From the NCBI GenBank assembly GCA_958348225.1, contig CATVYG010000042.1:1-19811 (forward strand): a stretch of 19,811 bases of DNA, in the 5' to 3' direction. Every line of letters begins with the position of its first letter. The stretch's first letter is position 1. The notes below the pieces were generated by a model. That model saw nothing but the letters and a program-made list of their open reading frames with translations. It had not been told where the DNA came from and ran no database searches. Positions 14,927 through 19,811 of this stretch are shown one piece after another. Source of the DNA: an uncultured Collinsella sp. GTDB lineage: Bacteria; Actinomycetota; Coriobacteriia; Coriobacteriales; Coriobacteriaceae. The translations under genes and the position numbers were made by a program.

Positions 14927-15511
14927 TTACAGCGCCAAAATCCCCAGATGCTCAAGCAAGATCTTAAGCCCGATGAGGATGAGCACGACGCCACCCACGA
15001 TGGTGGCGGGTTTTTCGTAGCGCGCGCCAAAGGTGTGGCCGATCGCTACGCCGGCGACGGAGAAGATAAACGTTGTGACGCCGATAAGCGATACAGCGGG
15101 AACGATATCGACCGAGAGCGCGGCAAACGAGATGCCCACGGCGAGCGCGTCAATCGAGGTGGCGATGGCAAGGATTAGGCACTCGCCCAGGTCGATCTTT
15201 TCGGCATCCTTGCCGTCGCCTTCATCCTCATCCTCGTCTTCGGTAAAGGCTTCCCACAGCATCTTGCCGCCGATAAAGGCCAAAAGGATAAAGGCAATCC
15301 AATGGTCGATGGGTCCGATGATGCCCATGAATTGACTGCCGAGTGCCCAACCGATCACGGGCATGCCGGCCTGAAACCCGCCAAAGAACAGACCGAGCAC
15401 CACGGCGACTTTAAGGTTGATCTTTTTCATGCCAAGACCCTTGCAGATGGAAACGGCAAAGGCGTCCATCGAAAGGCCAACGGCGAGCAACATGAGCTCT
15501 GCGAGTCCCAT
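14927..15511 (-). CDS. mntP: Putative manganese efflux pump MntP
   Basis: MntP exports Mn(II) through the cytoplasmic membrane and protects against manganese excess. The 194-residue product has six hydrophobic helices in two similar halves. The family's acidic membrane residues are present: D16 in LSMDAFAVSICKGLGM near the start of half one, and the matching D in ATSIDALAVGISFA at the start of half two. GGKMLWEAF closes the first half. The connecting loop is unusually acidic (TEDEDEDEGDGKDAEK), which could be a cytosolic metal-contact segment. ATG 15511 follows AGGGAG with a 7-nt gap. A TATAAA box (15567-15562) on the minus strand could be its -10. The classic yybP-ykoY manganese riboswitch is not recognisable in the short leader. 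It is divergent from disA. Confidence 0.92.
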   Translation of the reverse strand: MGLAELMLLAVGLSMDAFAVSICKGLGMKKINLKVAVVLGLFFGGFQAGMPVIGWALGSQFMGIIGPIDHWIAFILLAFIGGKMLWEAFTEDEDEDEGDGKDAEKIDLGECLILAIATSIDALAVGISFAALSVDIVPAVSLIGVTTFIFSVAGVAIGHTFGARYEKPATIVGGVVLILIGLKILLEHLGILAL

Positions 15512-15561
15512 AGTCTGGCTCCCTCTTTGCGGGCGAACCCGATTACACGACTACTCCCTCA

Positions 15562-15567
15562 TTTATA
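15562..15567 (-). promoter_or_regulatory. Possible -10 box of mntP
   Basis: Minus-strand TATAAA, about 50 bases before the mntP start, with no good -35 partner. The predicted leader would contain a CGGG-TTCG-CCCG mini-hairpin (plus-strand 15532-15543) shortly before the ribosome-binding site; UUCG loops of this kind are exceptionally stable. Confidence 0.3.
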
Positions 15568-15573
15568 TGAAAC

Positions 15574-15656
15574 CCGATGCTACCACATGAGCAGCTAAAA
15601 GAGCCCCGTCCCAAATGAGCTACCTAAGCGGTGTTCGCTCATTCTGTAAGCATCGG
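15574..15656. other. Structured divergent intergenic region between mntP and disA
   Basis: CCGATGCT (15574-15581) and AGCATCGG (15649-15656) are perfect 8-base arms enclosing 67 bases. Inside, AATGAGC (15614-15620) pairs with GCTCATT (15637-15643), and ACC/GGT (15622-15624 with 15630-15632) could extend it. A further dyad, CGCAA-GCG-TTGCG, is at 15661-15673. The nested layout (closing stem plus internal hairpin) looks like a folded RNA element, or operator DNA shared by the two divergent genes. No known riboswitch consensus was recognised. No gene lies between 15512 and 15732. Confidence 0.4.
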
Positions 15657-15732
15657 ATTTCGCAAGCGTTGCGGGGACAAACCGTGAGAAACTATTTAGC
15701 GTTTATGGAGTGTATACGATGGGAGCGATGCC

Positions 15733-16800
15733 TTGGATAAGAACGAGCTGCAAAAGCGTATGGAACAGGCCATCCGCCTGACGGCACCTGGTCAGCCGAT
15801 CCGCACCGCCCTCGACATGATCATTGCCGGTCACCTGGGTGCTCTTATCTGCGTCGGCGACACTGAAAACGTGCTCGCCGCCGGTAACGACGGCTTCCCG
15901 CTCAACATTTCGTTCACCTCGAACCGTCTGTTCGAGCTCTCCAAGATGGATGGCGCCATCGTCATCGACGGCGACCTCACCCAGATCCTGCGCGCCAACT
16001 TCCACCTCAATCCCGATCCCTCGCTTGCCACGAGCGAGACGGGCATGCGTCACCGCACCGCCGCTCGCATGTCGGTGCTCACCGATGCCATCGTGATCTC
16101 GGTCTCGGCCCGTCGTGCCGTCGTCAACGTGTACGTTCACGGCAAGAGCTACGAGATCCAGCCCGTCACCACTATCATGAGCTCGGTCAACCAGCTCGTC
16201 GCCACGCTCCAGACCACCCGTCAGTCGCTCGATCGCTCCCTGCTGCGCCTGACGGCCCTCGAGCTCGACGACTACGTTACGCTCGCCGACATTACCGGTA
16301 TTTTCTCGAGCTTCGAGATCATGCAGCAGGCAAAGACCGAGCTTAAGGATTGCATCGTCAAGCTGGGCAACCAGGGCAAGCTCGTGCAGATGCAGCTCGA
16401 GCAGCTCGCCGGCTCCAGCATGGATACCGAGTACGACCTGATGATTCGCGACTACGCGAGCGATTCCTCCGAGGCAAACGCCGAGAAGATTCGCGCCGAG
16501 CTTGCTCGCATGACGCCTAAGGACCTGTCCGACCCACAGCATGTGGCGGCGGTTCTGGGTTACGACGACCTGGACGAGGACTCTGTCATGACGCCGCTGG
16601 GCCTGCGCACGCTTTCGCGCGTGTCCGTCGTGCGCGACGGCGTGGCCGAGAAAATCGTCGACGAGTACGGCTCGCTGCAGGAGCTCATGGACGACATCAG
16701 CGAGGATCCGGAGCGCCTGGGCGACTTTGGCATCAACAACCCTGCTATTCTTGCGGACTCGCTGTACCGCATGAAGGGCACCAAACAGGGGAACGCATAA
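15733..16800 (+). CDS. disA: Diadenylate cyclase DisA (c-di-AMP synthase, DNA-integrity scanner)
   Basis: DisA condenses two ATP into the second messenger c-di-AMP and scans DNA, pausing at recombination intermediates. The 355-residue chain has the standard layout: DAC domain (about 1-140), helical linker (about 145-290) and a C-terminal helix-hairpin-helix DNA-binding part (about 290-350, GLRTLSRVSVVRDGVAEKIV). The catalytic DGA is at 73-75 and RHR at 106-108; GALICVGD (nucleotide binding) is near residue 35. The start is TTG 15733: GGGAG (15721-15725) is 7 nt upstream, the two nearby ATGs (15719 and 15728) are out of frame, and the length then matches the family. It is the first gene of an operon whose next member, ispD, starts on the A of its stop codon. 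The frequent neighbour radA is not adjacent. Confidence 0.95.
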   Translation: MDKNELQKRMEQAIRLTAPGQPIRTALDMIIAGHLGALICVGDTENVLAAGNDGFPLNISFTSNRLFELSKMDGAIVIDGDLTQILRANFHLNPDPSLATSETGMRHRTAARMSVLTDAIVISVSARRAVVNVYVHGKSYEIQPVTTIMSSVNQLVATLQTTRQSLDRSLLRLTALELDDYVTLADITGIFSSFEIMQQAKTELKDCIVKLGNQGKLVQMQLEQLAGSSMDTEYDLMIRDYASDSSEANAEKIRAELARMTPKDLSDPQHVAAVLGYDDLDEDSVMTPLGLRTLSRVSVVRDGVAEKIVDEYGSLQELMDDISEDPERLGDFGINNPAILADSLYRMKGTKQGNA

Positions 16801-17528
16801 TGGCGCCCGTATGCGCCGTGGTCGTTGCCGGCGGCAGCGGCCAGCGCTTTGGAAATCCCGGTGGCAAGCAGCTCGTTAACGTGGCGGGCCGTCCGCTTAT
16901 GAGCTGGTCCATCCGCGCATTTGACCGTAGCGATAAGGTCGGCCACATCGTCGTGGTTTGCCCTGCCGAGCGTCGTGCCGAGATGCGACGCCTGGCCATC
17001 GACCCGTTTGACTATGACACGCCCATCAGCTTTGCCGATGCCGGCGCGACCCGCCAGGATTCCACCCGTGCCGGTGTGCGTGCGGTTCCGGCGGGCTTTG
17101 AATACGTTGCCATTCACGATGGCGCTCGTCCGCTCATTACGACCGAGGCCATCGACCACGCTATCGACGTGCTCGTGAGCGACCGTGCCCTCGACGGTGT
17201 CGTGTGCGGTCAGCCCGCGATTGACACGCTCAAGATCGTCGACGGCGACAACATCGTCGAGACGCCGCCGCGCGAGCTGTACTGGGCCGCGCAGACGCCG
17301 CAGATCTTTAGTGTCGACGCCATGAAACGCGCCCATGCCGCGGCGATTGCTGAGGGCTTTATCGGCACGGACGATTCGTCGCTGGTCGAGCGCATGGGTG
17401 GGCGTGTCCGCTGCGTCCAGAGCCCGCGCGATAACCTTAAGGTGACGGTGCCCGAGGACCTGCGTCCCGTAACCGCGATTCTGCTCGGCCGCATGGCCGA
17501 GGGAGAGGACCTTCCCCATGTTCAGTAA
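16800..17528 (+). CDS. ispD: 2-C-methyl-D-erythritol 4-phosphate cytidylyltransferase
   Basis: This is the third enzyme of the MEP isoprenoid pathway; it transfers CMP from CTP to methylerythritol phosphate. The 242-residue product carries the glycine-rich nucleotide loop VVAGGSGQRFGNPGGKQ (8-24, with R16 and K23), HDGARPL (106-112, D107) and WAAQTPQIF. DNLKVTVPEDL (212-222) includes K214, the counterpart of the second catalytic lysine. The P-K-Q of many homologues is G-K-Q here, a mild variation. ATG 16800 overlaps the disA TAA by one base, so translation is almost certainly coupled. The stop lies inside the ispF start region. The organism therefore uses the MEP rather than the mevalonate route. 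Confidence 0.95.
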   Translation: MAPVCAVVVAGGSGQRFGNPGGKQLVNVAGRPLMSWSIRAFDRSDKVGHIVVVCPAERRAEMRRLAIDPFDYDTPISFADAGATRQDSTRAGVRAVPAGFEYVAIHDGARPLITTEAIDHAIDVLVSDRALDGVVCGQPAIDTLKIVDGDNIVETPPRELYWAAQTPQIFSVDAMKRAHAAAIAEGFIGTDDSSLVERMGGRVRCVQSPRDNLKVTVPEDLRPVTAILLGRMAEGEDLPHVQ

Positions 17529-18012
17529 CCTGCGCATTGGACACGGCTACGATGTTCACCGTCTGGTGGAGGGGCGTCGATGTATTATCGGCGGTGTCGA
17601 CATTCCCTACGAGTGCGGTCTGCTGGGCCACTCGGATGCCGATGTGCTCGCGCACGCGCTGGCCGACGCCATTCTGGGCGCCTGCCGCGGGGGAGACATC
17701 GGCAAGCTGTTCCCCGACACCGATCCTGCCTATGAGGGCGCCGACTCGATGGTGCTGCTTGCCCGTGTGATGGACTATGCGCGCGAGCTGGGCTTTGAGT
17801 TTGTCGATGCCGATTGCACCATTGCCTGCCAGCAGCCCAAGATCACCCCGCACCGCGATGCCATGCGCGCCAACCTGGCCCATGCCCTGGGCGTTGACGT
17901 CGAAAACGTGGGCGTCGCCGCCACTACGACCGAAAAACTCGGCTGGGAAGGCCAAGGCGAGGGAATTGGCGCCTGGGCCGTCTGCCTGCTACAGAAAACC
18001 GTTAAGGAGTAA
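17518..18012 (+). CDS. ispF: 2-C-methyl-D-erythritol 2,4-cyclodiphosphate synthase
   Basis: This is the fifth enzyme of the MEP pathway, a homotrimeric Zn enzyme that cyclises CDP-methylerythritol phosphate and releases CMP. The 164-residue protein has the metal ligands in RIGHGYDVHRL (D12, H14) and GHSDADVLAHAL (H46), the FPDTDP loop, and the C-terminal ATTTEKLGWEGQGEGIGA that contacts the nucleotide. ATG 17518 overlaps the ispD end by 11 bases and has GGGAGAGG just upstream. ispE is not in the window. ispD and ispF are separate genes here, not the fused form found in some bacteria. Confidence 0.96.
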   Translation: MFSNLRIGHGYDVHRLVEGRRCIIGGVDIPYECGLLGHSDADVLAHALADAILGACRGGDIGKLFPDTDPAYEGADSMVLLARVMDYARELGFEFVDADCTIACQQPKITPHRDAMRANLAHALGVDVENVGVAATTTEKLGWEGQGEGIGAWAVCLLQKTVKE

Positions 18013-18015
18013 CGA

Positions 18016-19482
18016 ATGCGTATCTACAACAGCGCTACCCATAAAAAGGAAGAGTTCCAGCCCATCGAGCCCGGTAAGGTCCGCATGTATGTGTGCGGCC
18101 CCACGGTCTACGACAACATCCACATCGGCAACGCCCGCACGTTCATCAGCTTTGACGTGATTCGCCGCTGGCTCATCGCGAGCGGCTACGAGGTCACGTT
18201 CGCTCAGAACCTCACCGATGTCGATGACAAGATCATCAAGCGCGCCAACGAGCAAGGCCGTACGGCTGCCGAGGTTGCGACGGAGTTCTCCGACAAGTTC
18301 ATCGGCGTCATGCGCGCTGCCAACGTGCTCGATCCCGATGTGCGTCCCCGCGCCACCAAGGAGATCGGTCCCATGATCGCCATGATCAAGACGCTTATCG
18401 AGCAGGGCCACGCTTACGCAGCCGATAACGGCGATGTGTACTTTGCCGTGCGCAGCGATCCCAACTACGGCCAGGTCTCGGGCCGCAACATCGACGACCT
18501 CATGGTGGGTGCGCGCATCGAGGAGAACGAGGACAAGAACGACCCGCTCGACTTTGCCCTGTGGAAGGCCGCCAAGCCCGGCGAGCCCAGCTGGCCGAGC
18601 CCCTGGGGCGAGGGCCGTCCTGGTTGGCACACCGAGTGCGCCGCCATGGTGCACCGCTATCTGGGCACTCCGATCGACATTCACGGCGGCGGCTCCGACT
18701 TGGCCTTCCCGCATCACGAGAACGAGTGCGCCCAGGCCACCTGCGCCTGGCACCAGGGTTTCTCCAACACCTGGATGCATACGGGCATGCTGCTGGTCGA
18801 CGGCGAGAAGATGTCCAAGTCGCTCGGTAACTTCTTTACGCTGGCCGAGGTGCTCGAGCAGCACTCTGCCGCGGCCCTGCGCCTGCTGATGCTGCAGACG
18901 AGCTATCGCTCACCGCTCGACTTCTCCTGGGAGCGCCTGGAGGGCGCCGAGAATTCGCTCACGCGTATTGCCGGTACGGTCGAGAACCTGCGTTGGGCTG
19001 CGAACCACGCGACGGCCGATGCCGATGCGGCTGCCGCCGAGGCGTTTGCCGCCAAGGCCGCCGAGACCCGTGCCGCCTTTAAGGAGTGCATGGACGACGA
19101 CTTTAACACCGCCGGTGCCATGGGTGCCGTCTTTGGCTTTGTCACCGAGTGCAATCAGTATCTGGAGCAGGCGGGCGATGCTGCCGACAAGGCCGCAGTC
19201 CTGGCTGCCGCCGATACGCTGGCCGAGCTGCTCGATGCGTTTGGCGTTGAACTTCCCGAGCCCAAGGTCGAGCTGCCGCTGGGTCTGCTGGGCGTTGCCG
19301 CCGGTTTGGTTGCCTACACTGGTGACGACGTGGATGAGGCCGCTGCTAAGATTCTCGAGGCTCGCGCCGAGGCCCGTGCCGCCAAGAACTGGGATCTGGC
19401 AGATGCCATTCGCGACCAGCTCAAGGACCTGGGCCTCACCATTGAGGATACGGCCGCGGGCACTCGTATTAAGAGTCTCTAG
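18016..19482 (+). CDS. cysS: Cysteinyl-tRNA synthetase
   Basis: This is a class I aminoacyl-tRNA synthetase that attaches cysteine to tRNA-Cys in the cytoplasm. The 488-residue protein has the HIGH motif as HIGN (36-39) and the KMSKS loop at 265-269. The four zinc ligands that discriminate cysteine are C27 (MYVCGPTVY), C208 (HTECAAM), H233 and E237 (in FPHHENECA). The C-terminal helical region (about 310-488) is alanine- and glutamate-rich and ends in a compact anticodon-binding segment. AAGGAG (18004-18009), lying within the end of ispF, is 6 nt before ATG 18016, and the gap after the ispF stop is 3 nt, so it belongs to the disA operon. No T-box leader is present or expected inside the operon. 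Confidence 0.97.
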   Translation: MRIYNSATHKKEEFQPIEPGKVRMYVCGPTVYDNIHIGNARTFISFDVIRRWLIASGYEVTFAQNLTDVDDKIIKRANEQGRTAAEVATEFSDKFIGVMRAANVLDPDVRPRATKEIGPMIAMIKTLIEQGHAYAADNGDVYFAVRSDPNYGQVSGRNIDDLMVGARIEENEDKNDPLDFALWKAAKPGEPSWPSPWGEGRPGWHTECAAMVHRYLGTPIDIHGGGSDLAFPHHENECAQATCAWHQGFSNTWMHTGMLLVDGEKMSKSLGNFFTLAEVLEQHSAAALRLLMLQTSYRSPLDFSWERLEGAENSLTRIAGTVENLRWAANHATADADAAAAEAFAAKAAETRAAFKECMDDDFNTAGAMGAVFGFVTECNQYLEQAGDAADKAAVLAAADTLAELLDAFGVELPEPKVELPLGLLGVAAGLVAYTGDDVDEAAAKILEARAEARAAKNWDLADAIRDQLKDLGLTIEDTAAGTRIKSL

Positions 19483-19488
19483 TATTTG

Positions 19489-19591
19489 TCGACCGTTCGA
19501 GGTGCGGCAGATTGCCTTGAAAGAGGAGGGCATAGACCTGGTGGTCATGCCCGACGATTGAAAGGCAAGGTGCCGCGGCTCGGACGGTCGA
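19489..19591 (+). other. Long nested hairpin between cysS and rlmB (candidate structured RNA or elaborate terminator)
   Basis: Positions 19489-19518 pair with 19562-19591. The outer part is TCGACCGT with its exact complement, then a U-G pair, CGAG/CTCG, one mismatch, a U-G pair, GCGGCA/TGCCGC, two mismatches and TTGCCTT/AAGGCAA. That is 27 pairs (two wobble) over 30 positions. The 43-base interior holds a second hairpin: GGGCAT (19528-19533) with ATGCCC (19547-19552), a bulged A, GACC with GGTC, and a TGGT loop. The 3' side continues TTCTTGTTCG, only moderately T-rich. It starts six bases after the cysS stop and ends 20 bases before the rlmB ribosome-binding site. It could be a terminator, a processing site or an RNA element. 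Confidence 0.65.
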
Positions 19592-19625
19592 TTCTTGTTC
19601 GTTATCTATTTAAGGAGGCCGTCCT

Positions 19626-19811
19626 ATGGCCGACAATCGCAAGCGTGCGCCTCGTGGCGGCAAGCAGGCTGCTTCTGGCTCGCGTCCGATTCGCCGCAAT
19701 GATCGCGCTGCCGCTCCTAAGGGCCAGCGCGATCGCGCCCAGGCCGCTCGTCCGCAGCGCGATCGCAACCGCGACGCTGTTCAGGCTCCCAAGGGCGAGT
19801 TTATCGAAGGC
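19626..19811 (+). CDS. rlmB: Probable 23S rRNA 2'-O-ribose methyltransferase RlmB, N-terminal fragment (runs off window edge)
   Basis: Sixty-two codons are visible. They encode a basic, low-complexity, probably disordered extension rich in R, A, Q and D (MADNRKRAPRGGKQ, then RDRAQAARPQRDRNRD). It ends in KGEFIEG, which is how the folded part of TrmH/RlmB methyltransferases begins (the F-x-x-G-R-x-x-V segment). RlmB methylates a conserved guanosine in the peptidyl-transferase P loop of 23S rRNA. The catalytic SPOUT domain lies outside the window, so the call rests on this short motif and on the well-known cysS-rlmB gene order. AAGGAGG (19612-19618), 7 nt before ATG 19626, is a strong ribosome-binding site. 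It is separated from cysS by a long hairpin and may have its own promoter. Confidence 0.7.
   Translation, partial: MADNRKRAPRGGKQAASGSRPIRRNDRAAAPKGQRDRAQAARPQRDRNRDAVQAPKGEFIEG

Noticed and set aside
15512..15600. yybP-ykoY manganese riboswitch upstream of mntP
   Set aside because: A GGGAGTAG string occurs on the minus strand, but only about 50 bases remain before the start codon and the required paired helices and conserved internal loops are missing.
19489..19591. Small signal-recognition-particle RNA
   Set aside because: Length and rod shape are similar, but the conserved GGAA-type tetraloop and the asymmetric internal loop of SRP RNA are absent.
19483..19625. Small protein or mrnC remnant between cysS and rlmB (a frame ends in EEGIDLVVMPDD)
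   Set aside because: The frame has no own start codon or ribosome-binding site and lies on the arm and loop of the long hairpin, whose pairing explains the sequence better.
1..19811. CRISPR arrays, tRNA or rRNA genes, T-box before cysS
   Set aside because: None seen. The only regularly spaced repeats are the three hip operators, and cysS sits inside an operon without a leader.

Overview
The window is GC-rich, tightly packed, bacterial chromosomal DNA. Several features point to an anaerobic gut actinobacterium of the Coriobacteriia, most likely Collinsella or a close relative. These are a very large orphan acyl-CoA dehydratase activase, a ClpC with an actinobacterial look, the order disA-ispD-ispF-cysS-rlmB, and GTG/TTG starts. 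The taxonomic call is inference from gene content and style; no marker gene is present.

Left part (1-3192): the window opens inside the minus-strand 5' end of an IS110-like transposase, followed by about 370 bases of non-coding DNA that probably contains the end of the element. A plus-strand threonine/serine exporter of the fused ThrE type follows. After it come two palindromic repeats in tandem, a leader hairpin with a T-tract, and a small four-helix membrane protein of the DUF2798 family.

Centre-left (3193-8442): a perfect 21-bp palindrome overlaps the presumed promoter of a two-gene operon. The first gene is a 1479-residue CoA-enzyme activase with two complete ATPase/[4Fe-4S] modules and HgdB-like C-terminal domains. 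The second is a TetR regulator overlapping its 3' end. No dehydratase subunits lie nearby. The simplest reading is an autoregulated redox-enzyme activator operon.

Centre (8443-12995): clpC (AAA+ unfoldase of the ClpCP protease) and pepD (Xaa-His dipeptidase) are separate plus-strand units, each ending in a strong intrinsic terminator.

Minus-strand island (13020-15511): hipB-hipA, a toxin-antitoxin pair, is preceded by three copies of a 16-bp operator spaced exactly 27 bp apart. mntP (Mn efflux) is immediately upstream on the same strand, and its terminator contains one of the three operators.

Right part (15512-19811): a structured divergent intergenic region leads into the plus-strand operon disA-ispD-ispF-cysS, joined by overlaps or a 3-nt gap. 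This links c-di-AMP synthesis, two steps of the MEP isoprenoid pathway and cysteinyl-tRNA synthesis. A 103-nt near-continuous hairpin separates cysS from the start of rlmB, which runs off the window. I saw no tRNA, rRNA or CRISPR array.
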